Part shown: positions 1 to 10,400 of the stretch, piece after piece
Layout of the letters: every line of letters starts with the position of its first letter
Numbering within the stretch: position 1 is the stretch's first letter
From: Chromatium weissei
Lineage (GTDB): Bacteria > Pseudomonadota > Gammaproteobacteria > Chromatiales > Chromatiaceae
DNA length: 64,000 nucleotides
Direction: 5' to 3'
NCBI RefSeq assembly: GCF_016583765.1
Contig: NZ_NRRR01000003.1
Span: 124,001 to 188,000 of the forward strand
Position numbers and translations under genes: made by a program
Notes under the pieces: model-generated
Told to the model about the DNA's origin: nothing
Databases searched by the model: none
The model's input: only the letters and a program-made list of their open reading frames with translations

Positions 1-399
1 AGTGCAATTGCAAACAATCACGATGATGAAGAATTCCTCATGGGTTTGGTGCAGGTGTGTCGTGAAGCTGGATTTGAATATGATACGGAAACTGCAATTC
101 GTGAAATACAACAGGGCGTAGTGAAAACCAACAACACCGGAGTTTATCTTATTAAACAGGGTAAATTCGATGATGCAATTCATTTACTACACGAAGCTGC
201 TGAAGAAATGCCCGGCAACAAAACGATCAATCTCAATGCTGCTAAAGCAATGATCATTAAAATGGAAAAGTTTGGCGCATCTATGGATGATATTCTCAAA
301 GTTCGGCGTTATGTTGAACGGGTTCAGACACTTGCACCACAGGATTGGCGTTTGCACGAAGTGATTTCACGATTGAAAAATATCTCACCAACCGCTTAA
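1..399 (+). CDS. C-terminal part of a TPR / response-regulator-like protein (5' truncated by window)
   Basis: The frame is open from base 1, so the gene starts before the window; the first ATG inside it (base 40) is probably internal. The visible residues contain helix-turn-helix pairs of TPR type: 'NTGVYLIKQGKFDDAIHLL' followed by 'NLNAAKAMIIKM' and a further pair ending near 'APQDWRLHEVISRL'. Such TPR tails follow a CheY-like receiver in some gammaproteobacterial regulators, and the next gene, 14 bp downstream, is a histidine-kinase-type ATPase. A role as the cognate regulator or adaptor is therefore plausible. The receiver domain itself is not visible, so the response-regulator assignment is inference from context. 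Confidence 0.6.
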   Translation, partial: SAIANNHDDEEFLMGLVQVCREAGFEYDTETAIREIQQGVVKTNNTGVYLIKQGKFDDAIHLLHEAAEEMPGNKTINLNAAKAMIIKMEKFGASMDDILKVRRYVERVQTLAPQDWRLHEVISRLKNISPTA

Positions 400-413
400 C
401 GAAGTGAATCATC

Positions 414-1094
414 ATGGATTTCTCTGACGTTCTTGCTTCTTCTATTCACGACATCAAGAATTCTCTCGGATTGATTCTAAATGCGCTTAATGAGCTGGTT
501 AACGATTCAAACAATCACATTGCCAATCCGCGTCAAGCCAGTCTATTGCAGCATGAAACCCAGCGCGCAAATAGCGCGTTAATTCAATTGCTCAATCTTT
601 ATAAACTCGGTAATGCGCAACTGGTAGCGCGAATTAACGAACATAATCTTGATGACTTTTTTGAAGATGTCATTGCCGAGAATCAAGCGACATGTCGTGC
701 CTTGAATCTTGAATTAACACAAACCTGTGATTCGCATTTAACGGGATATTTTGATGCGGATTTGATTCATGGTTTGCTCAATAGTGCCATTGGTAATGCG
801 GGGCGTTATGCCAATACCAAAATTCTTCTCAGTGCTGCAATTGAAGAACGTTATTGTGTGATTCGTTTGGAAGATGATGGCGCAGGTTTTCCCGATGCTT
901 TAACGCAATGCTTATCCGCTGAAAATGCTGCACATCAATTGATTGCAAGCGATTCATCACGCACACATCTCGGTCTTTATTTTGCTTCACGCATTGCTGC
1001 ATTACATCGCACTCCAGACGGGCGCACCGGAATGATTCGGTTGCGCAATGCCTATACTCTCAGCGGTGGTTGTTTCGAGTTGTGGTTGCCATAG
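414..1094 (+). CDS. Small sensor histidine kinase-like protein (H-box plus HATPase domain)
   Basis: This 226-residue protein has an H-box-like segment near the N-terminus ('SSIHDIKNSLGLIL', His about residue 12) and a HATPase_c domain: N-box 'LLNSAIGNAGRYA', G1 box 'EDDGAGFP' and G2-like 'SRTHLGLYFA'. It has no transmembrane segment or sensor domain, so it is cytoplasmic and much shorter than a normal sensor kinase. It probably takes its input from a partner, the best candidate being the TPR / response-regulator-like gene 14 bp upstream. It could act as a kinase or as a phosphatase for that partner. Its end lies 53 bp before the preferred start of the VWA gene, suggesting co-transcription. 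Confidence 0.7.
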   Translation: MDFSDVLASSIHDIKNSLGLILNALNELVNDSNNHIANPRQASLLQHETQRANSALIQLLNLYKLGNAQLVARINEHNLDDFFEDVIAENQATCRALNLELTQTCDSHLTGYFDADLIHGLLNSAIGNAGRYANTKILLSAAIEERYCVIRLEDDGAGFPDALTQCLSAENAAHQLIASDSSRTHLGLYFASRIAALHRTPDGRTGMIRLRNAYTLSGGCFELWLP

Positions 1095-1147
1095 ATTGGC
1101 AATTGATAACTGTCATCATCATTGCTTTTTTGGCGAGCATCATTCAA

Positions 1148-3022
1148 ATGAAGCGCCCTTTATTTATCGTTTTAATTCAGCAATTAGCATTGATGCTGAT
1201 GCTATTTATAAGCACTTCGCCATTGTGGGCGATAGAAGCACGACCAGAAGTGCAATTACTCATTGATGTGTCTGGCAGTATGCGTGAAACCGATCCGCAA
1301 AATTTGCGCGTTCCAGCACTGCGATTATTGAATGAATTGCTGCCAGTTGATTCGGAATCTGGTGTCTGGTTATTTGCAGAAAAACCAGAAGTCTTATCTC
1401 CATTTGGAGTGGTCGATGACAAATGGAAAACGCGCACCCGTAATCGATTAGAGCGTATTCATTCAAAGGGTTTGTTTACTAATATCGAGCAAGCGATTAA
1501 CGCGGGAATTGATGGTTGGAAACCATCGAATGAAGAGACGGATCGCCATCTTGTGTTATTAACTGATGGATTGGTGGATGTCAGTAAAGATGCGAATCAA
1601 AGTGCTGCGTCACGAGAGCGTATTCTTTCCGCACAACTGGATCAATTGCGGGAATTAAAAGTAAGGGTTCATGCAATTGCGCTTTCCGATGCGGTGGATA
1701 AAGAATTGCTGCGTATTCTGACGAGTGAAACCGGTGGTTGGTTTGAATCTGCTGCGAATGCTGATGAATTACAACGAATTTTTTTACACATGCTGGAACA
1801 AACCGCTGCGCCGAATACCGTGCCGCTGGAGGGAAATCGGTTTCAAATTGACGGACAGGTGTCTGAATTTACGCTGTTAGCGTTTCGCAGCGGCGAGGAC
1901 ACGACTACATTGATCACGCCGGATGGCAAGTCGATTTCGGCCATCAAGCCGCAGCCCGGAACGCTGTGGCGCGAGGAAGAGGGCTACGATTTGGTCACGT
2001 TGAGCAAACCGATGCCCGGACAGTGGCAACTTCAGGGCGTTGCTGATGCGGATAATCGGGTCGTGGTGGTGACGGATTTAGGCATGGAAATCAATCCGTT
2101 ACCTGCTACTTTACAGCATGGCGAGCCGCTAAAAATCGAGACTTGGTTAACCGATCACGGAAAATTGGTGACGCGCAGTGATTTGTTGCAATTGGTCAAC
2201 GCTACGGCGACGTTGACTCCGCTTGACGTTGCCGCCGCGCCCGCGCCGATGGCTGCCAATTCACCGATTGCTGATGCGCATTCAAAAGAACATCCTGCTG
2301 AAAATAAAGAAAAAACTGCTGATGCGCATTCGCCATCTGCGACCGAGGCGACGATCACACCAATTGAAGTGCGTTTAGAATTTGATGCGGCCAGCAGTCA
2401 TTTTCGTGCTGATGTGGAAACGCAACCGCTCATGCAGGGCAGTTATCAGCTTCAGGTCACGTTCGACAGTGGAACCTTTAAGCGCCAGCTCGTTAAACGG
2501 TTTGAACTGATTGGCGCTCCGCTGCAAGTGCAGTACACCCAGCAAAATGCAGCGGAAAACACGCCGGCGGCGCTGATTGCCACCATCACATTTGAAGGTG
2601 ATCTCGTTGATCGTAAAACACTTTCTGGTTATTTGAGTATTCAAGGGCCGCCCGGTTCAGCGACCGTCATCGACCTTGCCGACCAGAACGTCGAGCCCTT
2701 GGTACTGACAATTCCGGTGATTCAGCCAGGTGATTATCAAATTCAAGCGCGGCTGCTGGCACGAACTAAAGACGGTAAAACCATTGATTTTGCACCGGAA
2801 AATGCACATTTCGTGTTTGATTTTGCAGCACCGCACAAGACTGAAACGGCTGCAACGGAGCCGCTTTCTTGGCTGAATGTTGGTCTGTATCTTGCAATCG
2901 GCAACGCCGTATTGGGCTTGATTCTCGGTCTCACTTGGTGGTTGTTACATCGCACGAAACCAGTCGCAGTCACGTCTACTGTCGTGCGGAAAAGCAAATC
3001 TTCAGCAGGCGCAACCACATGA
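1148..3022 (+). CDS. Membrane-anchored VWA-domain protein
   Basis: The ATG at 1148 is chosen because it opens a good signal peptide (basic 'MKRP', hydrophobic core, cleavage near 'LWAIEA') with GGCGAG 10 bp upstream. The open frame extends back to 1070 over the previous gene without such a signal. The mature protein starts with a von Willebrand A domain: MIDAS 'DVSGSMRETD' and later 'VLLTDGLVDV'. A long beta-rich region with an Ala/Pro/Glu-rich linker follows, then one C-terminal transmembrane helix ('LYLAIGNAVLGLILGLTWWL') and a short basic tail. Most of the protein should face the periplasm, anchored at its C-terminus. The next gene overlaps its stop codon (ATGA), so the two are translationally coupled. 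The partner or ligand is unknown. Confidence 0.75.
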   Translation: MKRPLFIVLIQQLALMLMLFISTSPLWAIEARPEVQLLIDVSGSMRETDPQNLRVPALRLLNELLPVDSESGVWLFAEKPEVLSPFGVVDDKWKTRTRNRLERIHSKGLFTNIEQAINAGIDGWKPSNEETDRHLVLLTDGLVDVSKDANQSAASRERILSAQLDQLRELKVRVHAIALSDAVDKELLRILTSETGGWFESAANADELQRIFLHMLEQTAAPNTVPLEGNRFQIDGQVSEFTLLAFRSGEDTTTLITPDGKSISAIKPQPGTLWREEEGYDLVTLSKPMPGQWQLQGVADADNRVVVVTDLGMEINPLPATLQHGEPLKIETWLTDHGKLVTRSDLLQLVNATATLTPLDVAAAPAPMAANSPIADAHSKEHPAENKEKTADAHSPSATEATITPIEVRLEFDAASSHFRADVETQPLMQGSYQLQVTFDSGTFKRQLVKRFELIGAPLQVQYTQQNAAENTPAALIATITFEGDLVDRKTLSGYLSIQGPPGSATVIDLADQNVEPLVLTIPVIQPGDYQIQARLLARTKDGKTIDFAPENAHFVFDFAAPHKTETAATEPLSWLNVGLYLAIGNAVLGLILGLTWWLLHRTKPVAVTSTVVRKSKSSAGATT

Positions 3023-3654
3023 ACGCACTTACGCTCAGTAGCATCATTCTTGCAGCCGAATTTGCCTTAATTGCGTGGGCAATTTTATGGATTTTAGTGC
3101 ATCGCCAACGCCAACAAGCAAATGCCGATTTGCAACACGCGGGCGCGGTCATTAAGAAATTTGAACGTATTGAATTATCGCGTCGTGATGCGCTCACTGC
3201 GCTGTTTGAATCGACCTATCGATTACAGAATGACGAATTAAAAGCCAAGGTTGATGAATACGCATTACGTGAACAAGCGTTTTATCAAGCAATGCTCAGT
3301 CTTTATTTAGAACGCGATGGTAAAAAGCTGGCAGATATTCCCGCCGAGTTGGCAAAGGTACTCGATCCTTGGGCTAATTTAGTTCCGCCCGGACTGCTTG
3401 AAGCCAATGAGCTTGAAGATGAAAAAACCAAACTCGCTGAAGAATTGGAAAATACTCGGCACACCTTGGATGAGTTAATGAAAGAATACTCCGCAGCATT
3501 TAGTAATGCGGATGAAACTACTGCGAAATCACCGGAATCATTTAAGGCAGAAACGTCCAAATCTCCGTCATCTAAATCGGAAAAAGCTGCCGAAATAGAA
3601 ATTAGCGCCGAAGAATTAGATGGTCTCACTGATTTATTTGATTCACCCAATTAA
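3019..3654 (+). CDS. Single-pass membrane protein with cytoplasmic coiled coil and acidic tail
   Basis: The start at 3019 overlaps the stop of the VWA gene as ATGA. The protein has 211 residues: one N-terminal transmembrane helix (about residues 5-25, 'IILAAEFALIAWAILWIL'), then a basic stretch 'HRQRQQ', then a long charged helical region likely to form a coiled coil, and a Ser/Lys/Glu-rich tail ending in an acidic 'EELDGLTDLFDSPN'. I do not recognise the family. Tight coupling to the VWA gene suggests that the two products work together in the inner membrane, possibly passing an envelope signal to the upstream kinase-like protein; this is inference. Confidence 0.7.
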   Translation: MNALTLSSIILAAEFALIAWAILWILVHRQRQQANADLQHAGAVIKKFERIELSRRDALTALFESTYRLQNDELKAKVDEYALREQAFYQAMLSLYLERDGKKLADIPAELAKVLDPWANLVPPGLLEANELEDEKTKLAEELENTRHTLDELMKEYSAAFSNADETTAKSPESFKAETSKSPSSKSEKAAEIEISAEELDGLTDLFDSPN

Positions 3655-3666
3655 ATATGCGCCGCT

Positions 3667-4413
3667 GTGCACGATTCATCATTCGACATTCTTTTCATTG
3701 CTGATGTGCATTTATCGCCGGAATGTCCGGCGACAGTGGCGCGTTTTCTGCGATTTCTTGACAGCCGAGCGCGGCGAGCGCAGCAACTTTATATTCTCGG
3801 TGATCTATTCGATGCGTGGATTGGCGATGATGACGCGACACCATTCAATCTTCGAGTGATTGCCGCGCTGCGTGAATTGACAGCGGCTGGCGTTGACTGT
3901 GCGGTGTTGGCCGGTAACCGCGATTTTTTGCTCGGACGGCGGTTTTTTCGGCAAACCGGTTGTCGGCGTTTGCACGATTTCACCTGCATTCAGTGCGCCG
4001 GTGAAGCGACGTTGCTGATGCACGGCGATTTACTGTGCAGCGATGATGTCGCGTATCAACGGTTTCGGCGACGTGTGCATAATCCATTGTTTCAACAACT
4101 TTTTCTGTGGAAATCGCTGGCACAACGGCGAAAAATTGCCGAGCACTATCGACGCACCAGCATGGCAGTCAACGCGCAAAAAGCGACGGCAATCATGGAT
4201 GTTAACCCGTTGACAGTAAACGCATTTATGCAGCGATTTGCCGTGACGCGGCTGATTCACGGGCACACACATCGCCCTGATGCGCATTTGCTGTGGTTGA
4301 ACGGTAAATCGGCGCGCCGCACCGTGTTGGCACAATGGAATGAAGAGGCGGGTGGTGAAGTGCTGGTGTTTGCGCCGACGCGTGGCGAATGGCGACGCGA
4401 ACCCGTGATTTAA
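3667..4413 (+). CDS. lpxH: UDP-2,3-diacylglucosamine diphosphatase (LpxH)
   Basis: LpxH hydrolyses UDP-2,3-diacylglucosamine to lipid X and UMP in lipid A synthesis, at the cytoplasmic face of the inner membrane. The calcineurin-like metallophosphatase motifs are all present in order: 'DVHLSP', 'GDLFDAWIGDD', 'GNRDFLLG', 'HGDLLCSDD' and 'GHTHRP'. The length of 248 residues is normal for LpxH. The start is a GTG at 3667; no ATG is available before the first motif. The gene lies 12 bp after the coiled-coil membrane protein gene and converges with ruvB, with only 4 bp between the two stop codons. Confidence 0.93.
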   Translation: MHDSSFDILFIADVHLSPECPATVARFLRFLDSRARRAQQLYILGDLFDAWIGDDDATPFNLRVIAALRELTAAGVDCAVLAGNRDFLLGRRFFRQTGCRRLHDFTCIQCAGEATLLMHGDLLCSDDVAYQRFRRRVHNPLFQQLFLWKSLAQRRKIAEHYRRTSMAVNAQKATAIMDVNPLTVNAFMQRFAVTRLIHGHTHRPDAHLLWLNGKSARRTVLAQWNEEAGGEVLVFAPTRGEWRREPVI

Positions 4414-4417
4414 CAGG

Positions 4418-5461
4418 CTAATCAGTTGATTCTGGTGAAGAAAAAAGGTCACGCGATGGGGCTGGCGGAGTTAATCCGAAATGCAAATATGCCGTTTGTG
4501 TCGCCACTCGCCCGCGTGGTGTGCGCATCAAAAAACCCTGTTGAATCAAGAACGGTTCCAATACATCCTCAATCGTGCCGCGTTCTTCGCCAATTGCGGC
4601 TGCCAAGCTGTCCACGCCGACGGGTCCGCCGTCGAATTTTTCAATCACCGCCTCCAGCAGCCGCCGATCCATGTGATCAAAACCGAGCGCATCGACTTTC
4701 AGCAACGCCAGCGCCTGATTTGCCACCTCGCGGGTAATGCGTCCGTCAGCGCGAATCTGTGCAAAATCGCGCACGCGTCGCAACAGCCGATTGGCAATGC
4801 GCGGAGTTCCACGCGAGCGCCGCGCAATTTCCGCCGCTCCTGCCGCGTCAGTATCAATGGCAAGAATTTGCGCCGAACGGGTGACAATTCGCGCCAAATC
4901 CTTCGCTGAGTAATATTCCAACCGCGCCACGATGCCAAATCGATCCCGCAACGGCGCAGTTAATAGCCCAGCGCGAGTGGTCGCACCAACCAACGTAAAC
5001 GGCGGCAAATCCAGTTTGATCGACCGTGCTGCGGGACCGTCGCCGATCATAATGTCGAGCTGATAATCTTCCAGCGCGGGATAAAGTATCTCTTCAATGA
5101 TCGGACTAAGGCGATGAATTTCATCAATAAATAACACATCGCCGCGTTCCAAATTCGTTAATAGCGCCGCCAAATCGCCGGGCTTTTCCAACACCGGTCC
5201 CGAAGTTTGCCGCAGATTGACCTGCATTTCGTGCGCAATGATGTGCGACAAGGTGGTTTTACCGAGACCCGGCGGCCCAAAAATCAACACATGATCAAGC
5301 GCCTCGCCGCGTCCTCGGGCGGCGCTGATAAAGATGTCCATCTGCTCGCACACAGCCGGTTGCCCAACATAATCAACGAGTTGACGTGGACGAATGGCGC
5401 GATCAATGGCAGTGTCATCGCGCAACGCAGCCGGATCAATCAAACGCTCAGAATTGTTCAT
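4418..5461 (-). CDS. ruvB: Holliday junction branch migration helicase RuvB
   Basis: RuvB is the hexameric AAA+ motor that, with RuvA, drives branch migration of Holliday junctions during recombination repair. The protein has 347 residues and the expected layout: an N-terminal region '[11 protein letters not shown]', Walker A '[10 protein letters not shown]', Walker B 'LFIDEIHRL', sensor '[12 protein letters not shown]' and a C-terminal winged-helix region '[19 protein letters not shown]'. The usual partners ruvA and ruvC are not in the window. Immediately upstream on the same strand, 30 bp away, is a coiled-coil lipoprotein gene instead. Confidence 0.96.
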   Translation of the reverse strand: MNNSERLIDPAALRDDTAIDRAIRPRQLVDYVGQPAVCEQMDIFISAARGRGEALDHVLIFGPPGLGKTTLSHIIAHEMQVNLRQTSGPVLEKPGDLAALLTNLERGDVLFIDEIHRLSPIIEEILYPALEDYQLDIMIGDGPAARSIKLDLPPFTLVGATTRAGLLTAPLRDRFGIVARLEYYSAKDLARIVTRSAQILAIDTDAAGAAEIARRSRGTPRIANRLLRRVRDFAQIRADGRITREVANQALALLKVDALGFDHMDRRLLEAVIEKFDGGPVGVDSLAAAIGEERGTIEDVLEPFLIQQGFLMRTPRGRVATQTAYLHFGLTPPAPSRDLFSSPESTD

Positions 5462-5491
5462 TTCGATGAATTAAATAAAAAAAGTGAATAA

Positions 5492-6085
5492 TTACAAACC
5501 ACTATCAGCAACCTGACCGACCAAATCATCAATCGCATTCAATTCGTGTTGCAACGCCTGCGACCGCTGTTTGAGCGCATCTATCGACTGCGCGGGCGCC
5601 GCTTTTTGCACCTGCGGACGTATCGCAGCGAATTGCCGCTTGGTTTGTGCCAACTGCGTTTGCGCCTGCGCCAAACGAGCCTGTTGCGCTCGCGCCGCTG
5701 CAACCTGCTGCCGCTGGCTCGCCAACCGAGCGCGTGCCTGTTTAATGCGATTTTCTAATGTTATCAAACGGTTTTGCGCTTGATTCAGCTCGGTGCGAAT
5801 GGCTTCACGCTCCTGTTCCAATGTTTGCGCCTGCGCTCGCAATTGCTCACCGGCAGTCAATTCAGTGTGATAAACACCTTCACGTTCATCAATACGTCGC
5901 TGATAATTACCGCTTGTAAGCCCAGCAATACCGTTAATAAAACCGCCCTGATGTGGATCGGAATTGGTTGCACAGCCCGTTAACCAAGTTGCAACTAAAA
6001 TAGTTATTCCGCGTAATAGAAAATCAGGTGTGCGCTTGACAACAGGCGCATTCAAATTGAGAGAATGAATCATTTGATTTCTCAT
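5492..6085 (-). CDS. Lipoprotein with long coiled coil
   Basis: The N-terminus has an extended basic stretch, a hydrophobic core 'LLRGITILVATWLTGC' and a lipobox (LTGC, Cys about residue 38), so export and lipidation are likely. The n-region is unusually long, so the true start may be a later codon, for example the ATG five codons in. From about residue 75 to the end the sequence is Gln/Ala/Arg-rich and strongly predicted by eye to be a coiled coil ('AQTLEQEREAIRTELNQAQ'). A short Gly-rich region 'GGFINGIAGLTSG' follows the lipobox. I do not recognise the family. The start is 35 bp from the divergent gene at 6121, so both promoters must lie in or near that short gap. Confidence 0.7.
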   Translation of the reverse strand: MRNQMIHSLNLNAPVVKRTPDFLLRGITILVATWLTGCATNSDPHQGGFINGIAGLTSGNYQRRIDEREGVYHTELTAGEQLRAQAQTLEQEREAIRTELNQAQNRLITLENRIKQARARLASQRQQVAAARAQQARLAQAQTQLAQTKRQFAAIRPQVQKAAPAQSIDALKQRSQALQHELNAIDDLVGQVADSGL

Positions 6086-6120
6086 TAAAGCAAAATGCGT
6101 ATTTTTAATCGGATTAAATT

Positions 6121-7404
6121 ATGAAAAAACACACCACTTTAGTGATAGCACGCTCGTTTTTAATGGTATTTATCTTGAATACTATCGTCTTCACAGCACA
6201 AGCAATTGAACCCTGTTCATCGACAGGACTTCCATTTTGCAACTGTCCAACACCAACGGGCAATGAAATTTTCAATCTATCCATTTGCGTTGATGGCGCT
6301 GTTTCCAATGTCAGTGCGAGTTCAATTAGCGAAATTATTACGCAAATTGATGCTGCGCAAATGAGTAGCCGTTTTTCTACATATGAAGATAGCGTTTCTG
6401 CTGCCGTTTACCATCTTGATTTGCGTGGTTTACCAATGACTTTAGGTTATAGCTATGGTTCTACCACACTGATGTTTTCCGTGCCCAGTTTAGGAATTGC
6501 AAAAGTATTTGAAGGCGGCAGTCGTAATGCAAGTAACGATTTATTTGAAGAATATATTAAAAATAGTGGAAAAGATATTTCAAAAGAATTGCTACGCGTT
6601 TCACCTGCTGATCCAGTTGCCGGCAATCCAGCAAGTATTGAAACGCAAATGGCTGAAGGTGATTTTAAGGCAGCGACCAGTCCAGTATATGAAGGCTTAC
6701 CTGCTGGCAAATCATTAAGTCTTGATGCACGTTTTGGCAGTTATAACGTCGGCAATTTAACGCAAAACGTATTCACACTACCTATTTCATATACCTATAC
6801 ATTTAGCAATTATGATCGCTTAATTGTGCGTACACCGATCACCTATATGGAAATTGGCGGTGCAACTGCTTATCGAGGTAATCTCGGTATTGCTTATCGT
6901 AAACAATTGTTTCCACGCTGGTCTTTAACACCGGCAATTGGTTATGGTATTACCGGATCATCTGATCTTGGATCACTTGCTCAAATTATTTCTGGTTCAT
7001 TAACCAGCGATTTAGTCTTACATCAAACTGACAATTTGCGTATTAGCATGGGAAATATGGTGGGTTACTATTCAACTCTACCTATTAACTTTGGCGATTA
7101 CAGTGTCAGTTATAATTTGAAAAATACCATTATTCGCAATGGATTACTGTTTTCCATTCCAATACAACGGCATTTTTGGAATAGAAAGTTCAGCATTGAC
7201 ATCTTCGCAACGGATACCAGTTTTTTTGGTGATGCGCTATACAGTAGAAACTATCAAGAATTTGGTATTACATTTGGTCCAGCACGCGCCACCGAAAAGC
7301 AGGAAGCAAATCAATCCAGTCATCCTTTTGGTCTTGGAGTTAAATACATGATAGGCGACGGTGACATTGAAGGTTTAGAGCTGAATTTTGGCTATCGTTT
7401 TTAA
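6121..7404 (+). CDS. Exported protein, probable outer-membrane beta-barrel
   Basis: The first 29 residues form a signal peptide (MKKH, hydrophobic core, cleavage near 'AQA'). A short Cys-rich segment follows ('CSSTGLPFCNCPTPTG'). The C-terminal half has alternating polar and hydrophobic strands rich in Tyr/Gly ('LPISYTYTFSNYDRLIV', 'LGIAYRKQLFPRWSL') and the chain ends in 'NFGYRF'. A terminal Phe is the usual signature of an outer-membrane barrel recognised by the BAM complex. The gene is relatively AT-rich, like the passenger part of the exoprotein it converges with (4 bp between the stop codons). I see no POTRA domains, so I do not call it the TpsB transporter for that exoprotein. Function unknown. 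Confidence 0.6.
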   Translation: MKKHTTLVIARSFLMVFILNTIVFTAQAIEPCSSTGLPFCNCPTPTGNEIFNLSICVDGAVSNVSASSISEIITQIDAAQMSSRFSTYEDSVSAAVYHLDLRGLPMTLGYSYGSTTLMFSVPSLGIAKVFEGGSRNASNDLFEEYIKNSGKDISKELLRVSPADPVAGNPASIETQMAEGDFKAATSPVYEGLPAGKSLSLDARFGSYNVGNLTQNVFTLPISYTYTFSNYDRLIVRTPITYMEIGGATAYRGNLGIAYRKQLFPRWSLTPAIGYGITGSSDLGSLAQIISGSLTSDLVLHQTDNLRISMGNMVGYYSTLPINFGDYSVSYNLKNTIIRNGLLFSIPIQRHFWNRKFSIDIFATDTSFFGDALYSRNYQEFGITFGPARATEKQEANQSSHPFGLGVKYMIGDGDIEGLELNFGYRF

Positions 7405-7408
7405 TGTA

Positions 7409-10400
7409 TTATTTTTTAGAACGACGGCATAATGAAAATTGATCTGAAAAAGTTGAATCCTGCGAATCACACACATCATCTTTTTCTTCATCCTTTTCTT
7501 TCATTATTGAATTTCTATTCTGAAGATTGGGCACTTGAATCAATGCTGGAGTGATTGGTTGATTTGTAATCACTGGCATTTGTTCTACTGCCACTAAATT
7601 GATTGTTGTTGCAGCAATATCGAGTGACGGTGGAACTTCTTTCTGTTGCGCAACAATAATTGGCTCATTTGATACCGACTGAGGTTCAGTCGGCGGTATA
7701 TCACTGGTTTGTTGAACTGTCGCAATAGCAGACTGAACTGCTGCTTTGAATAGCGCATCGTTGGAACTCAAGTTATCACTATTTGCAACAGCGGAGATTA
7801 AATCTGCAATTTCTACTAGAACACACGAATTGTTTTTATCTGTTTTCATCGTCATTACAATTCTAGTCGTCTGCGTCGTGTTTTCTCCCTGTTCAATGAT
7901 TGCCAGTGTTACCGGATTGATAATTACTTTACTAGTATTATTGAGTTTAGTTATATCAGGTAAAACATAATCACTGGCTAATCCATTCACGCCATTGGCT
8001 AGTGTTAAATCACCTAAGTTTTTTAAGTAATTGGTACTATCAGAAATTAGTTCACTATTTGCAGTCGCTAATCCAGAGCCAGTCAATGTTAATGTTTCAC
8101 CGTTAATACCTATAACACTAATTTGGCTTGCAGAAAATTGCGTCGAACCATCGTAGTCTTTAATGGCACTGAGTGATACAACTGCCGGGTTAATCGTTCC
8201 CGTTGCGGAATTGAATTTCACACTGTAATTCAATCCGTTATTGCCATCATTCAAAACATAATTTGGCAATACATTTAATGTGCGAGTGCCCGCATGTTCA
8301 CTATCAAATACCTGCGTTAATTCAGTGAGTGAATCACCAGCCTGTAAACCACTAAAGGTTACCGCGCCCGTTGAATTGATCGTTCCATCATAAACACGGC
8401 TATCGGTGACAGCGTTAATTGTTAATGTCGCCGGGTTAATCATTCCCGTTGCGGAATTGAATTTCACGCTGTAATTCAATCCGTTATTGCCATCATTCAA
8501 AACATAATTTGGCAATACATTTAATGTGCGAGTGCCCGCATGTTCACTATCAAATACCTGCGTTAATTCAGTGAGTGAATCACCAGCCTGTAACCCACTA
8601 AAGGTTACCGCGCCCGTTGAATTGATCGTTCCGTCATAAATACGGCTATCGGTGACAGCGTTAATTGTCAATGTCGCTGGATTAATCATTCCCGTTGCGG
8701 AATTGAATTTCACGCTGTAATTCAATCCGTTATTGCCATCATTCAAAACATAATTTGGCAATACATTTAATGTGCGAGTGCCTGCGTGTTCACTATCAAA
8801 TACCTGCGTTAATTCAGTGAGTGAATCACCAGCCTGTAAACCACTAAAGGTTACTGCGCCCGTTGAATTGATCGTTCCGTCATAAATACGGCTATCGGTG
8901 ACAGCGTTAATTGTCAATGTCGCTGGGTTAATCATTCCAGTTGCAGAATTGAATTTCACATTGTAATTCAATCCGTTATTACCATCATTCAAAACATAAT
9001 TTGGCAATACATTTAATGTGCGAGTGCCTGCGTGTTCACTATCAAATACCTGCGTCAATTCAGTGAGTGAATCACCAGTCTGTAAACCGCTAAAGGTTAC
9101 CGCGCCCGTTGAATTGATCGTTCCGTCATAAATACGGCTATCGGTGACAGCGTTAATTGTCAATGTCGCTGGGTTAATCATTCCTGTTGCGGAATTGAAT
9201 TTCACATTGTAATTCAATCCGTTATTACCATCATTCAAAACATAATTTGGCAATACATTTAATGTGCGAGTGCCTGCGTGTTCACTGTCAAATACCTGCG
9301 TTAATTCAGTGAGTGAATCACCAGCCTGTAAACCACTAAAGGTTACCGCGCCTGTTGAATTGATCGTTCCGTCATAAATACGGCTATCGGTGACAGCGTT
9401 AATTGTTAATACCGCTGGATTAATGACAACATTAACAGAGCCGCCAATAACACTGTAATTAGCGGCATCAGCACCACTAATACCAAGCGTATTGCTAATA
9501 AATGCGCTATAGGTTCCGATGTTACGACTATCAACCGTGGCAGTACCGCTGCTCAATTTAACGTCGTCATCAGCCAATATACTGGAAGGATTGATTGCGA
9601 GTTGAGTGTAATTAAAAAATGGTGTTCCATCGTAAAATTTGCTGCCAGAAAAATCGAGAAAATTAAGTGTTGCAGGTATGATAGTTAAGTTATTTCCAAT
9701 GTAGTTAATACGGTAGTTGTTATTGGTCAATAAGGTTCCTTGAATAATTGAATAACTTGCGACATCTTCGCCTACATCACGACTTAAAACTCCAGTAAAT
9801 ACCGAAGCATCATCGCCATTTTTAAGTCCAGTCACTTGATATGTGAATAGAGGATCAGTTTCGCCATAAAGCTTTTCTTGTGCATCCGCAGTGACCGTTA
9901 TTGTTGGTTGGTTTGTATAAATAAAGCCACTTTCAGTATTTGAAAAGTAAACAGCGCAATCGCTTCCATAAGCACAACCATAGTAATTAAAGAAAGGCTC
10001 AGTTTCTAGTGAGCCTCGTGAGTCGTTATCAATATCATTACTATAAATTAACCAACGTGGTGTTCCTGTTCCAATTAAACGAATCGGCGTTGCAGCGACA
10101 CTGTTGTTGATAAATTGATTGTTTGTAACCAGCGTAACTGCATCCGTATTATTTGATAATGTGCTGATAACGCTGTCAGTCGCCAAAATTAAATTAGACG
10201 CTTCGCCAGTATGAATAAAAATAGTGCCAGTCGCGTTGATATTGCCCAGCGTTAAATCGGTATGACCTAGTGTTTCAATAAATACAGTATCGGCATTATT
10301 GATAACCAATTTTCCTGTATCAAAACTGGAGGCATTTCCAAGTGTGATATTGCCTCTAGCGGCATCAATTGTGGTTGTTCCAGCAATGGATTGATATGTC

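Noticed and set aside
6121..7404. The beta-barrel-like gene as the TpsB transporter of the exoprotein
   Set aside because: Too short (427 residues) for two POTRA domains plus a 16-strand barrel, and no POTRA-like sequence is seen.
8187..9416. Regular repeats considered as a CRISPR array
   Set aside because: The period is 246 bp, the repeats have no unique spacers, and they are translated as YDG domains.
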